The notes under the pieces were generated by a model. That model saw nothing but the letters and a program-made list of their open reading frames with translations, made no database searches and was not told the origin of the DNA. From Bathynomus jamesi (taxonomy: Eukaryota; Arthropoda; Malacostraca; Isopoda; Cirolanidae): a DNA stretch of 64,000 nt. The position numbers and the translations under genes are program-made. The stretch's first letter is position 1, and each line of letters opens with the position of its first letter. The DNA lies in contig JAJOZX010000195.1 in assembly GCA_023014485.1 (NCBI GenBank), positions 1,346,001 to 1,410,000 of the forward strand. The letters are read 5' to 3'. Shown one piece after another: positions 31,341 to 44,222 of the stretch.

Positions 31341-31979
31341 TGAATAGTTATAGTGATGGGTCCCTTAGTTTATTTAATGTCCTCTCGTGTGCAATACATT
31401 AGAATACTAATAACGCGGGGTTACTCGTTAAAGATATTATGGAAAAAAATAGGTTAGGTTCCGAAGACCCCAAAAATATACGATTTTTAACAAAAATCTT
31501 GAAGTAATATTATACGTATTGTAGGAGAATATACTGACTTATAAATAAAATTTACTAAATACATAATAAGCACCTAATAAACACATAATAGACGTTTAAA
31601 TATAAATAAAATAAAATACAAAATATTATACTCATCATTCGTGTCACTATAGGTCACTCACAGTCTCCGCTCGTGTCTGGTCGCGGTTTCAGGATGCCTG
31701 AAAAGAATTTTGTCCATTTAACTTAAAAAATAGCGTTATTCGCGTCTGAGTCCGCGTAATCAAAGTAACTGACTTCTATGTTTTGTCGCGTTACTCGCGT
31801 CCCGCATTATTGAAAGCCACGTTATCAGCGTATTACTGTACTGTACTTTTATATCGTAGAACATATTTAGAGACATTTTCTCCATGTCATTTTGTAACAG
31901 TAGTTTACGAATAATCCAATATAAGTTTGGCTAATGTTAAAAAAAGGGCTGGATTACAATGATTTTTTTTAGTATAATG
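31341..31979. other. Unassigned region
   Basis: No ORF or element end was recognised. The stretch contains GCGGGGTTACTCG and GCGTTATTCGCG phrases recurring at about 31418 and 31733, which may be degraded repeat material. Confidence 0.4.
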
Positions 31980-34900
31980 CTGTGGCGGATCCAGGGGGGG
32001 TTCGGGGGGTTCGATTGAACCCCTCTAAACCAGAACCACTCTAAACCAGAAAGCCCCGCTCCCAAAGCTAACTGACTGAACATACAAGTTATTTTACAAA
32101 CAACACTAAAAGCATGTAATATACCCTTTTGTTTCATTTGTTTCAGATCGTTAGTCGACCTTGTGTCTTACTTTAATACTTAAACGTCTAAAAAGCAATA
32201 TTCATTCAAAGTATTTATTCAATAGAATTTTCGGCTTACAATGTCGAGAACAGAGTTGACCGATTTTTTGGTCCATCAAGTTTGGTCCATCCCACGTCAG
32301 TGGCAAGGTTAGTAACTGTATTGTAAACTAAAACAATGACTTTAAAAACTACTTACAGTTACTGATCGATTGCTCATATTAAATTCATTGTCTCTCGTTT
32401 TGACAGTGATGAAGAAGGACAATCTACCCAGACTGCAAAGAAGATTCGCAATAGCGCCAGTGATACCGGTAGGAACACGTGTTGTACGACAAGCTGACTC
32501 ACAGAAAACCATTTTTCTTGTTTTGATATATTTTACGGTTAAGACTAAAAACTAAAGTAAGCTAAATCTTATTTCATTTTCTTAATATAATTATAATAGC
32601 TCCGCATTTTGTTTGTATTGGAGGTAACCCTCCTTGCCATGCATCGGTACATGATATTGACGTTCGTGTCCTGTTGCGTCAGAAAATTCCTTGGTGCTCT
32701 CGTGAACAGTCCATTTACACGGAGGACAGAAGTAAGTACGGTGTGCGGTCAACACGAGAACGCCCTTTACCACGTAGATGCTATGGTCTCTTATGACAAT
32801 TTCCTCGCCACAAGTCGAAATCCTGAAAAAAAGTATCCAGGTGCAAATTGAAAGTCAACGTACCTACACAATGCACAAAAACAGAGAAGTTATCAAAAGT
32901 GTGACAAAAATTGTTCATCTTTGTGGCAAACAGTGCATTGCCTTAAGAGGTCACAGAGGTGACAGCACAGCGCCCAAGACGCAAACAGGGGCAATTTTCT
33001 TGCCTTGCTGGAATTTCGTGTCGATGCTGGTGATGAAATCTTTAAAAACCACTAAGCAGCATGCCGCGCCAATGTAAGATATTCCAGTAAATCAATTCAA
33101 AACCAAATTATTGGTCTAATTGGGGATCAAATTAGGGATTCGATCATCAAGGAGATAAAAGAAGCAAAGTTTTTTTCAAGTTCATTGCGATGAAGTGACA
33201 GACAATGCAAATCTTGAACAATTATCGCTTGTTTTGAGGTTTCTTGACAAGAATTGTATTATTCGCGAAGAATTTCTAGATTTTAAAACCACTAAACGCA
33301 TAACTGGGCAAGTCATCTCTCAATTGATCTTAGGAAAACTGGGGCAGTGGGGTCTAGACATAGCAGACTGCCGTGGACAAGGGTATGATGGCGCTTCAAA
33401 CATGTCCAGTCAGGCCCGAGGGGTGCAACGCATAATAGTTCAGCAAAACCCCAAGGCAATATATGTGCATTGCAATTCTCATTTCCTCAATCTCATCACC
33501 ATGAAAGCTTGTAGCCTACCATCTGTACGCAATATGGCAGGAACCATAACTGAGATTTCTAACTTTTTCAATTATTCTCCAAAGCAACAAAGGTGTCTGG
33601 AGAAAGTAATAAGCTTGGATCAGCCAGAATCTCAAAAATCAAAGATCCGAGACCTTTGCCGCACTCGTTGGGTAGAACGTCATGAAGCATATGAAACAGT
33701 TGTGCTCTTGCTGCCAACAATTATTAAAACATTAGAAGTTATTACAAATGAACCACAGTACCAGCAGTGTAGTTCTGAAACACATTGGAAATGGGGTAGA
33801 GAGACACTCCAAAGAGCATACAATTTCTATCACACGTGTTGTTCGTTTCAATTTCTTATTTTCTTGACTTTTGCCATAGAACTTTGGTAATCATCAAGCC
33901 GTTAAGCATCAAGCTTCAGAAGAAATCAAACAACATCGTGAAGGCTTACAACATGATCTCGGGGACACAGAAAGAGCTGAAGGAAGTGAGAGATAAAGTT
34001 GACGATGTGTTCAGGGGATGGTATTCGCAAGCAGCGCAGTTCTGATGTGGGTACTGAATCCAGTGTACCAAGGACAACTGCCGGACAACAGCACAGACCA
34101 AATATTCCTCATGACACACACATGAGGAATATTATCGTCGTACTCTATTTCTTCCTTTTCTGGACCATATTATGCAGATGTCTACAAGGTACGTTTGTAG
34201 AACACGAACTTCTAAATTTTAAAAGTCTGACAGTTTTCCGTAACACGGTGGCAATGCCAACCGGTCTGGATCCCCCCCCCTGCATTCTCCACCTAATTAA
34301 TGAACTCTTTTTGTTATAGATTCGGTTCCACTCAGAAGATGGCTGTTCAGTTACTTGGTCTTATTCCCAGAGTCACCGTTGAGCCAGCAACAGACATTAC
34401 TGAGATTTCTGTGATGTGCGAGTCAGACCTTCCCAGCCCTGGGACTCTTGACATCGAATATACGCGATGGAGGAGAAAGTGGCAGTCAGAGAACGCCAAA
34501 CCAGATTCGCTTCAACCTGCACTAAAGGTAGATTATAATTCTTCGTATGCCCATCTTAGGGTGACAATGCTTCGTATGCTCCGATTATTTAATATTTAGT
34601 GCAAAATTTTCTAGCTTAATTGTAACTTTATCACTTTTTCGTTCCAGACTTGCGATGTCGATATATTCCCAAACATCAACTGCTTGTTGCGAATTGCTTG
34701 CACCATACCCGTCACTTCTGCTGACAATGAACGTGCCAACAGTACCTTGAAACTTGTGAAGGGGTACCTTAGGACTGCTATGTCCAAGGAGAGATTGTCG
34801 GGCTTGGCGGGGCGTTGATGAACATTCTTTACGACAAGCCCGTGGATTACGAAGCTGTAGTTCAACGGTTCGCTGAACAGCAACCCCGACGAATGGCGCT

Positions 34901-35302
34901 CGTCGATCCAGCCTTTGAGAGTCGGAAGATTAACTGATATTTCAGTCAACACAAAACTTTGTCAAGAAATATAATAACCAATTATATTAATGAACAAATC
35001 TAGAATTATAAAGTATGATTTTCAAAAGAAATTTAAGTTTTGATATTGTGAAATTTTCGTAAACAGTGTTTGTTTAAGACTTATCACGAATTTTGTCTTT
35101 CCTTGTATAATTTTCTTGCAAATCAGTACATAACTTAGATGTAAAAGCTAATAAACTTGAACAAACACCCCGCAAATTGCTTAAAAACGCGTTTCTGAGA
35201 GCCTTAATTTTCAAAATTTTCCGGGTAGCATGCTCCCGGACTCCCCTAGAAGCCTTCGGCGCTCGTACTAACCCCCTCCAGCAAATCCTGGATCCGCCCC
35301 AG
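31980..35302 (+). mobile_element. hAT element, ends CTGTGGCGGATCCAGG
   Basis: The left end CTGTGGCGGATCCAGG and the right end in reverse complement CTGGGGCGGATCCAGG are 15/16 identical inverted repeats, close to the CAGTGGCGGATCCAGG terminus of TTF-type hAT elements. The flanking 8-mers (GTATAATG, AAATGTTA) do not match, so no target duplication can be shown. Inside is a nearly full-length but broken ZMYM1-type transposase from about 32241 to 34950. Confidence 0.8.
32241..34950 (+). pseudogene. TTF/ZMYM1-type hAT transposase
   Basis: The start MSRTELTDFLVHQ (32241) is the usual beginning of this family. Later frames show SQRTYTMHKNREVIKS (about 32858), the long frame 33195-33890 with LSLVLRFLDKN, a catalytic-site DCRGQGYDGASNMSSQARG, YVHCNSHFLNL (C-x-x-H-x-LNL) and DLCRTRWVERHEAY, and a C-terminal dimerisation part with IPVTSADNERANSTLKLVK at about 34700. 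Introns or frameshifts separate the pieces near 33060, 33890, 34050 and 34600. The first zinc-finger region (32560-32860) is largely unreadable. At least two frameshifts make it a pseudogene. Confidence 0.8.
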
Positions 35303-37444
35303 AAATGTTATAGTTATACTAGTTATTCAATTTAAATTAAACTTATTAGATCTAATCAGGCCGAAAAGTCGAGGTAAAAAAATGAAAATCCATAAACAGT
35401 ATTTGGGACGAAATAAACGAAGTTTATGCCTATGCTTATATAGAGAGTATTAATATTTTGTATTATATTCATTAATTTACTATTTTATATGTATAGAAAC
35501 CTCATCCAGACAGAGACGTCATTTTGGGGGGGGGGGGGCCGTGAGGGGAGGTCGTCCCCCCAAGCTCACCAGGGGGGCCTCCAAGGCCCTCTATTTGATA
35601 GTTCCTTAAAAAAAAGGCACCTAATATTTTGTTGATTACCAATATAATGAACTGCTTACAGTTTAAAAACTTTTTAGAATAATTTTAATATAATAATGAC
35701 AATGAATTATGACATGAAACAAATTGTAAACTCTCTGTGAGTAACATCTGACGTCACAGTAAGCAAAAAACAAATAATCTGTTGATCCAGATGAAGTTAC
35801 CCTTTAATAACATTTACATCTTAAGTGCCCGAATAGATTTAACAAAGGGTCTCCTTGAAATATAAATCTCTTTTATGTTGAAGCCTGAAACAGAAAACGA
35901 AATTATTTATAGGGGACTCGTATAAATAACTATAACTTCGGCTATAATGATTCTTATTGCCTGCTATACTCAGAAAGAATTTACAAAACATACAGAATGA
36001 CCGCTTCACACTTTCAAGGCTATCGTTTATAATTTTTCATTTTACTGCTCCAGGAAAAGTATTAAATGACTAAACCAGATTTTTATTTAAATGAGTATCA
36101 TAATAATAATGAATTAATGATAGTAAAATGCTGTGGCATCAAAGTGACATTAAATGAATCGAGAATCGGCTACATTTCGTTTGTAATTTCATGCTTTTTC
36201 TCTTCCATATTCAAACACAAATGAGAGACAAAGAGAATTAGTATTTACTTTAAATACGAATTGCATATTGTAAATTCAGGAATTCTTGTGTGAATAATAA
36301 ATTCTCAACTTTTTTACTACAAATTTGACATCTATGAACAAATCTTAACCGAAGATATATTTTTATAAAATTCATTCCTCTAATACACATAAATATAACC
36401 TTAACTATATGTGCTTTAATTAATTGTGGATATTTAATAAACACCTGACATATATCTCCTTTCGCAATTTGTTTGCAACACTTCTACAGGTATTTTTTTT
36501 TTTAATATAAAATGAGATTCTTAGAATTTCTATCACAAAATTTTAATTTCATATTACCTATGAACGTAAGATAAATATTTACATAAACACATTTGTTTGG
36601 TAATAAAACGTCACGTGTTAATTTACCCAAGAAAGGAAAAAAATGTCATCCTGATTAAGAGAACAAAAAATTTTAGTTACAGTAGTAATTGGAAAGGATG
36701 TAATTGCGTCATGATTGAAAAGTTACAAAACAAGATCTTTATTCAGAAAACAATACAAGCGACAGAATTTTACAATATTTTTAATATTTTTCCTGCAATT
36801 TAGATATTTGATAATTATAGCAATAGTTTATTCACAGTATTCTAATCTAAATATGCCGTTGGAAGCATGGAAGCTTTTTAGACAAAATTAGTGGGATTTA
36901 ATTTATTTATTACATAAAGGAAGTAAAAATGGCAAGTAAGGTAATAATAATAACAATAATAATAATAATGACAATAATACAAGATGAAAATTTATAAAAT
37001 TTGACATAATTTTAAATAAAATGATCCGTTTTATATTTAGTAAAAAGTAAATGCTGCTCAATTAAAACAAAAATAAATTATGAAATTAAAGTGCTTAATA
37101 AAATTTGCATATCTTAGTAGTTAATTATAAAATAGGAACTTAATTACTATGGTAAAAATGGCAGGAGTGAACTTGTATATCAGTAGGAGATAATTAAGTA
37201 CAGTACTTCTTTAGTGATTTGCGAAATACATTTAGTGATGAAGCCTGTCTGATATTTATAGAAAATACATTCCATACGTCTGCTCCTTTGAAAGAAAGTT
37301 CATTTCTTGCATTTCATTGCTCTTTGAATGGGTGATGTATGTTGATTTTAATCGAAAATTGAAAGTTGAAAATTGAAATTACATCATATAGCGTACATTA
37401 TTTAAAACATTAAATCGATGTATTAATAAAAATTATAACATTTC

Positions 37445-37477
<33 letters not shown>

Positions 37478-37590
37478 GAATAATAATTATTATAATAGCA
37501 ACAATAAGAATTATAATATTAGACATTTAGAGACCTCTCCGTAAAAAAGTACACTTTTAAAATAAATGGTCATTTGTTTATAAATTTTTA
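35303..37590. other. AT-rich unassigned region
   Basis: No gene or element end recognised. Notable are a G-run of 14 with flanking CCCCCC/GGGGGG-rich hairpins (35521-35600), a (AAT)n array at 37446-37476, and many short ORFs without domain signals. Confidence 0.6.
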
Positions 37591-37592
37591 AC

Positions 37593-38845
37593 ATGAGAGT
37601 AGTATTTACGAACGACAATTTTTTTTTTTCGAACGGGGTCCCTCAAGGCTCTGTTCTCTCACCAACACTCTTCAACTTATACATGCATGTCATTCCAACA
37701 CCCATAGATAACAAGCTTACCTTATCATCATATGCAGATGACATCACTCTAACATCCACCCACAACAACATCGACACCGCTACAAATAACCTACAAACAT
37801 ACATAAACAGTATACAAGATTAGCTCACACACAATAAACTCAAAATAGCGCCCACAAAATCAACCATCACCTTGCTACAAAAGAACACCAGATAACTCCA
37901 CAGCTTACACTAAACAACACCAACATTCCACACACTCACAGGACCAAAATACTTGCGGTCACATACAACACATCATTATCTTTTGCAAACCACATTCAGG
38001 ACATTAAAAACAAGTGTACGTCAAGACTTAACACGCTTAGGGTAATAACAGGCACAAACTTTGGACACCAGCAGGAAACAACATCACTCATATACAAACA
38101 ATAATTCGCTCACTTATGGACTATGCTAGCCCATGCTGTGCACCCATTATCTCAAACACACACATAAACACCTTACAGACAATACAAAACAACACACTTC
38201 GTATCATTACAGGATGCACTCAAACAACACCAATAGAACACCTGCACACAGAAACAAAAATACTGAAAGTTAGGGAACATTTAGAGATGAGGGGAACACA
38301 ATTCATGGCAGCAGCGACAACTAACCCACAACACCCTTGCCACTACATGTACAATCATGCACCAACACCTCGCACCATTAAGGTGACACCAGAGACACAT
38401 TATAACCAAATACTCCATTCCATACCACGCCCCACAGACATCACACAGTACAGAAAACACATACACACACACCTAACTCACAAAGCACTGACACGACTCG
38501 GTCCGAATGCGGTCCTAGGTGCGAAGCCGCCACCCATTATCGGGTCAGAGATCAGCCTGAGCAGATCGGATCGAGTTAACTTAGTACGATTCTGATGTGG
38601 ACATCACCCCAACTTACAGACATATAAACACAGACTAGACAACTCCACAGACGACACCTGCCGCCTGTGCCAGGACACACCACACCACAAACAATTGAAC
38701 ACATTATGACAGACTGTACCGCTCTAGCACAACAACGAACACAACACAACATCACTAGTGCGCTGAACCTCTGGTCCACTCCGGAGAGGGCGATCGGTTT
38801 CCTGCGTGCCGCCGGCTTGCTCGATCAGGGTGGGCTGATCGGCTA
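37593..38845 (+). mobile_element. 5'-truncated LINE with CAA-repeat tail
   Basis: The RT fragment contains NGVPQGSVLSPTLFNLYMH (motif B) and LSSYADDITLTS (motif C, Y-A-D-D), then from 38116 a C-terminal domain with MDYASPCCAPIISNTHINTL, IITGCTQTTPIEHLH and finally a CRLCQ...H..C zinc knuckle (about 38662-38710), ending GLLDQGGLIG and a stop at 38845. The tail is AACAACAACAACAAC. Composition (C-rich, A-rich, T-poor) differs from the other LINEs here. A stop at 37821, frameshifts near 37860-38110 and 38595 break the ORF. Placement within Jockey/LOA/R1-like groups is not resolved. Confidence 0.85.
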
Positions 38846-38849
38846 AACA

Positions 38850-39705
38850 ACAACAACAACAATATATTTTAAATCACGACCTCGAGCTCAATTTGATGGT
38901 AAAACATTAAAAAATTAATTGTGATAAAAATGTAAGTAAAATAGGAAGAAATATTAAGTTTGTGTTTTTATATGAATTTATTTTTTGAAAAGTATTTCAA
39001 TTGTATTCGTAATTATGCTTCGCTTATTGATTTTAGGGACCCAACGTAGTTTAGGTGTAATTTAGAACTTTGACTGTGGGAGCGATGATACTTTGCGACA
39101 GGGTGCGAGAAATTCCAGTTTAATTAAGGATGGAAAAGGAAGTACTCGAAACAAGATTACCGTTCTCTATTTGACTCAAGAAATGGAAGTTAAAAGTGTT
39201 AATTCGAGGTTAGGAGGTACACCAATATATTTTATTTTAATCATCTAAGCAAAAAAGGACTTCACTTTGACGCCTACTAAAAGTAGGCCTAAGCTACTGT
39301 AGACTAGTTCTAGTTACGTTTAGACTATTATGAAGTGACAAAAGCTTAAATTATAGCAACAAAAATCAAAATTTTTAGGAGCCTCGGCCTGTTAATTTTG
39401 TTTAGCAACTATTTAGAAATTTCCATTCATTCAAGACATGATTGAAACTTCAATCAAATTTATCTAAAATATTAGATCGACGACGTTATTCGATGAACGA
39501 CACCCTGAGTTGTTGACGTGGTAATGACTTGTTGGGGTGTCGTTCGTGGCATAACTAACACGCCTCCTTTGGCTTCTCCCAACATGTAGCTAAACAGTTT
39601 CCACATTCTCTTGATCTGTATAGTCACCCATACAGTCAATTATCTGAATTCTAACCAAAAATATTATAAACGCAAAATACTCAAGAAAACAGACTTTTGA
39701 TACAC
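38850..39705. other. Unassigned region
   Basis: No gene recognised. A short inverted repeat ATGAACGACACCC/GGGTGTCGTTCGTGG (39493-39552) may be a small MITE-like relic. Confidence 0.5.
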
Positions 39706-40028
39706 CATATATATATATATCCCCGCAAGGGGGTTCTAAGCTCGTGCTCTTGAGTGCTCTTTGTGCTCGTTTGTACGTGCTTGTTCCTGGAGGTTTCACG
39801 TGCGCCCTCCCGGCCCTAGCACCCAAGGATGATGGGGCTCGACCCTGCAGTCCTTGTCATCCTTGGTCTTTTTCCACTTCGACTGTCCCCTCCACCCTTT
39901 CTTTTTCCTCTGTCTTTCCTCTCACTTTTTCTTTGTTTTTCCGCCGAGATATGCCCTTTTAAATAGAGGCGAATCGGTTCTTCCCGAACTTTAAAAAAAA
40001 TATATAATATATATATATATATATATAT
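39706..40028 (-). repeat. Pyrimidine-rich repeat bounded by (TA)n
   Basis: A C/T-rich stretch with GCTCGTGCTCTTGAGTGCTC and a phrase AGCACCCAAGGATGATGG lies between (TA)n arrays at 39708-39720 and 40005-40028. The layout (body plus TA tail) is like the SINE/LINE 3' ends elsewhere in the window, but no tRNA-type promoter boxes were recognised. Confidence 0.4.
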
Positions 40029-40203
40029 TAGGGTGGAGTGAAAATAGACCAAAAAATTTTTTTTCAAATATCGAATTGGAGTACCTGCAAAAGTTGTTAA
40101 CGGGCTACTGTCAATGTTCACTCAAAATGTGATGTCCCTTGAATTAATTGTTCAGGGTCCCCAGCGAGGGCAAAAAATCGCTTCCTAATTTGAACATTTC
40201 TGT

Positions 40204-41800
40204 CTAAGTCTTATTCCTTTTCCTGCTTATCGAACTATGTTGTGATTTAGTATTGAAAAATGGCATTATGTTTCTTGATTCCAATCTCACTCGAATGAAT
40301 CCATCCCTTCGCTCTTTTCCACAAACTGTAGCTGCTGCTTCTGTTACTAGCTTAATACATCTTTCTACGGCCTGTGTGTGACATGGCATCCCAAGTATGC
40401 CTCCAAAATCTGACTGTTTGGAATCGAGCTCTCTCAATTCCTTCTCCGTTAATTGCTGCAAAAGCGGAGGACTTAATCGCCCTTCTTCTTTCCAGTTAAT
40501 AAGATCAATGTATTCTTTTGCTCCAAAGTTCAGCCTTGGTATTGTAAACTTTCGGATTTCCTTTTGTGTTTTGCTTCTTGCAAGCATAATTCTTCGAATT
40601 GCCAGCTCTCTGATGTGCTCCTGATCATCGGTGATCATGGAGAGCAATAGGTTCTCTGGGTGAGCAAAATAAGCGTTGCGTTGTATTGAAGAATCTACAA
40701 CGTTTCTCAGCTCAAATGGAAGGTATCTTGATCTTGAAATGGTCTCCCAGACATGTCTTCCTCCTTCTGTGCATGATGATTTTGACTTAATGGTAAACCA
40801 CATTGGAGCATAAACTTTCACTACAAATGTTGCTAATGCACGAAGGTTCTCTGATGGTTTATCTTTAGCAATATAAGCGTAGAATTCGATTTGCTGTAGT
40901 TATCCACTTTGCATGAGATAAAGTCCCTGGATTTTTTGCAGACAAATCCTGAGAGCATTTACCTGAGCAAACAGCTTTACAGATTTCAAGCGAATACTTC
41001 TAGTCCGTACTTAAGTCTTCATTTGCTATCTATGGTATATCACCTTCAATTTTATCAAACCCTGCAACTGGAAGTTGTTCACAATTTTTCAGTGCTTTGC
41101 CAATTGTTCCAGAGAAGGTATCAGGTCCTGTTGTGCTCCCATTAATGTGATATAACAAGTGGCGAAGTGGAAGTTCGTTAGCGTGCAATTGACATATTAG
41201 CCACTGCAAAGGTCTACATAATGCCAATTCTAAGAGGCTAATAATTCCATTATGCCTTTCTGTGTTTACAGGAGTTCCATCATATCCAATAGCCACCAGT
41301 TCATCAATGTTTTGAACATTTTCTGATAAAAACTGAATTAACGAATCTTTAGTACCATGAGCAGTACCAGAGAGAGGTGCAATATGACCAACATAGCAAG
41401 ACCCTGGTTCTCTTACTAAGGTTATGTGTTCTTCAATGACCGACTTGTAATAATATTTTTTCCCTTGCTTGATATGACATTTAGTTTTATCTTTTCTTCC
41501 ATCAAAATATAGAGCTTTTAAGTGTTCCTCATTATCTTGTTGCATTTTACGCCGTATTTTCGTCCTTTCTCTTCTAATTTTACTCCTGTCAATTACGAGG
41601 GAGGTATCCTCATTTCCTATTAGACCAACATCTTGCAGGGCAGCAGATGCGAAAGATGCACCTGCCTGGTCAGATATGCCGTATCTATCACAAACTTGCG
41701 CAACATTTCCTAAATTAACTCTCATTTGTTGATGCGAGTTAGACGGTCTAGCATCATCAACAGCCATGTTTGGGTCGGGTTTGATTCTTTCCCTGAGCAA
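40204..41800 (-). pseudogene. Divergent hAT-like transposase, catalytic part (copy 2)
   Basis: The frame 41030-41800 has VCDRYGISDQAGASFASA, ALYFDGRKD (first acidic site), VAIGYDGTPVNT (second) and CQLHANELPLRHL, collinear with copy 1 residues 245-470. After a frameshift near 41025, coding resumes as AKWITTANRILRLYIA and then the frame 40204-40821 with MWFTIKSKSSC, SIQRNAYFAHPENL and the terminal signature PCHTQAVERCIKLVTEAA and RRDGFIRVRLESR. Compared with copy 1 the C-terminal half is intact, so the combined copies define the complete domain order. One or two frameshifts inactivate it. Confidence 0.75.
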
Positions 41801-41849
41801 GTTGAAATACCACCCTCCGAATAAGAAGAATCAAGGCCTAGGCCTACGG

Positions 41850-42260
41850 CATCATCATTAGTTGAAACAAGCGGTAGCTCGCTATCGCTCGCGACCGTTG
41901 TACAACTTGGCCCTCCGGGCAGGTAGCACCGTGATCCAGCTACAAAATTTTAAAAAACGCCATTACCCCCATTACCCCCCTCTCCCCCATTACCCCCCAC
42001 TCCCCAATTACTCCCACACAAAAATAAAAAACGTCATTACCCCCACCCACACTCCCCCAATTACCCCACCCCCTCCCCCACAGGTAGCACTGTGACATAT
42101 ACTGCGGTTAGCAGTATATGTCACACAATGTGAAGCTCAAGATTTTCACGGCTGCGTTCTTTTCTGTAGTTTTATCGCGGTGCTGGGGCCTTCGGACCCA
42201 GTAATTGTGACCCAGGACCGGGAAACTTGACAGAGCATATCGGCAGCTCATTGACTATCA
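41850..42260. repeat. Insertion with a phrase shared with 53.6-53.76 kb
   Basis: This block has CCCCCATTACC-type repeats (41965-42075), a TGACATATACTGC/GCAGTATATGTCA hairpin (42093-42122) and about 90 bp (42128-42212: AATGTGAAGCTCAAGATTTT, then TCGCGGTGCTGGGGCC) that recur at 53678-53760. In both places a CTGGGGCC/GGCCCAG hairpin ends the shared part. The hairpin near an end could suggest a rolling-circle element, but the expected CTRR terminus was not found. Confidence 0.45.
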
Positions 42261-42907
42261 GTTGGTGGTGGTTGCAGAATTTTCCGATGTGCCGTTTAGT
42301 CTGTGCACGGTTCCGAAGAAAGCGGACAGACACACAGACACATTTTAGCTCAATAGTATATAGGATGCTTTTGCTAATTCGAGAAAGTTCCACTTCTTTT
42401 CGTTTCATATTCTCTTTAAGTTTTTCAGTTGTTATTTTATCTATGTTCCCAATTGCCATTTTTCTATCTCTTCTTTGGTCTGAGAGAAATTTTTGCTCAA
42501 TGCGAGGAACCTTTTTAGTTTTATCACAGTGACATGAATCAAACACATTTGCAGCTAGCAATATCAAATAAATTTTTAGCTTTTTCTCTGAACAACTGTA
42601 ATTTGTTTTGATAATTTGAGTTTCCTTTTCTTCGTTTGTATGGTTTTATTCACACCATATATTTATTATGATAGGAGCGAATAAGCTGCAAAACTCTTTT
42701 GTGAAAAACTGTTGGAATTGAGGCCTTTATCCAAATATTTTCAATATCTAAAGCGACTCTTTCTGATACGTTAGAGACTGCAGGATCTTTGTTATTATTA
42801 GTGAACTTTATGTCAGTTCTTACCCATAAATACTGTCTAAACATTTCTTCATAGGTTGGAAGCGCCTATTGCTATTTAGTTCTTTAGCAGCGCCAAAATT
42901 GGGCATA
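42260..42907 (-). pseudogene. Divergent hAT-like transposase, N-terminal part (copy 2)
   Basis: Starting at about 42907 (MPNFGAAKELNS) the minus strand reads RRLPTYEEMFRQYLWV, then the frame 42650-42844 with IWIKASIPTVFHKRV (equivalent to LWNRANIPSQPIKNV in copy 1). After a break at 42570-42650 the frame ending at 42172 has SCHCDKTKKVPRIEQKFL and SDQRRDRKM, the cysteine segment and DQR motif. The first cysteine pair is partly lost in the break. A lysine-rich helix follows to about 42370. Confidence 0.7.
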
Positions 42908-43283
42908 TACTAACTACACTGCCTTGTCTTTACTTTTTTATCCATTTTAATATTTCTCAGAACATAGAATTAATGTAATTAAATCAGAGAATTACAAGAA
43001 ATAAATAGTTATGCATGCAAAAACGGTTAAGTAGTTATGCTAATAGGCTAAGCTAAACTGTAACACATCTCGTCACTGCACGCACTTTAGGAAGACTGAG
43101 TGACTGAGGCTCAAAATGTGACGGTTTTTCCAGGTCATTGGGAAGCCTCTTACTGAAACAGCAGCTAGTTCAAATTTGGTGGACATTTAAATTAGCGTCA
43201 TTTACAGCTTTTCCTAGGTATTCCAAGTTGATATTCTAAAATTCATATTTTCGCTCCACCCTAAGTCCCTAATATATATATAT

Positions 43284-43712
43284 ATGGGTGTGCTGCCAAC
43301 TTCTTAACATTTGGCAGAAATTATTTAACATATTCTTTATACGCACTGATAACACAATTATCTAAAAATAAACTAATTTTTCATCAAAAAATAAATAAAT
43401 ATTGAAACGACCACTGCTTGTGGTACTACTTATATTTTTCTATAAAATCCTGAAAAAAATAAAAAAGATTTAGATATAAATTTACCTTCTCAATCACGCT
43501 GTCTCATTCAAGAAGTTTCCATAGAGCCAGTTCGTTCGTCCGTAAAATTCATCAAGACTGACTGACAAATTGCAAATTTCAAGATAAATTTCTACTGACT
43601 CTTAAATATTTGTTAAAAACAAACAAATAGTTCGGTGATCAAATCAAAATTTAACAACCGGTTCGCAACCGGTTCGGGCGAAACGGACCGAACCGGTCCC
43701 AGCACACCCCTG
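43284..43712. mobile_element. hAT-type MITE, ends GGGTGTGCTG
   Basis: The left end at about 43284 reads (TA)TGGGTGTGCTG. The right end in reverse complement reads CAGGGGTGTGCTGGGACC, followed by ACCGGTTCGG/CCGAACCGGT palindromes (43655-43700). It is 429 bp long without coding. The left border lies in a (TA)n array. The end type is common in animal hAT elements. Confidence 0.6.
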
Positions 43713-43832
43713 TTTTCAAACTCCTTCGTTCGCCATGCCGTTCTACATGCAAGTCTTCATTATATATATATATATATATATAATATATATATATATATAT
43801 ACACAAACTCAGAATGGTCCCCTGAGAAACTT

Positions 43833-44120
43833 ATATGTTAAACACAGACCGTGCATGGAACAAGGAACTCTTCTGGGAAAATTAAATCCACTATAGTCCG
43901 AATAAGTAATGGTAAATGACAAATACCATAGTTTTTCTTTTTCATGATGCTAGCCCGACGTGGGCAACGGGTCTCTCGCAAAGAGAGACCCGTTGCCCAC
44001 GTCGGGCTAGCATCATCAAAAAGAAAAACTATGGTATTTGTCATTTACCATTACTTATTCGGACTATAGTGGATTTAATTTTCCCAGAAGAGTTCCTTGT
44101 TCCATGCACGGTCTGTGTTT

Positions 44121-44127
<7 letters not shown>
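43833..44127. repeat. Near-perfect 295-bp palindrome
   Basis: Arms of 145 bp meet at a 5-base centre GCAAA (43978-43982). Comparing them I found a single mismatch near 43953/44007, so both strands carry nearly the same 68-residue frame. It is bounded on the right by (TA)n (to 44160) and on the left by a short unique stretch after another (TA)n (43760-43800). No TIR of a known superfamily is apparent, and the unit does not resemble the adjacent elements. Confidence 0.95.
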
Positions 44128-44162
<35 letters not shown>

Positions 44163-44174
44163 ATATTCATTATA

Positions 44175-44221
<47 letters not shown>

Positions 44222-44222
<1 letters not shown>

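Larger units (their letters stand above)
40029..43263 (-). mobile_element. Divergent hAT-like element, copy 2
   Basis: Ends TAGGGTGGAGTGAAAATA and, in reverse complement, TAGGGTGGAGCGAAAATA, with weaker identity continuing inward (GGAGTACCTGCAAAAG against GGAATACCTAGGAAAAG). The left flank is (TA)n. The right flank AGTCCCTAATATAT shows no matching 8-mer. The transposase is on the minus strand (42907 to 40204) and collinear with copy 1. A GC-rich block at 41850-42260 appears to be an insertion within the gene. Confidence 0.8.

Noticed and set aside
35521..35600. G-run and hairpins as a regulatory quadruplex
   Set aside because: Consistent with a degraded GC-rich repeat; nothing links it to a gene.
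43838..44122. Two 68-residue ORFs on opposite strands
   Set aside because: They encode nearly the same peptide because they are the two arms of the palindrome; no known domain.
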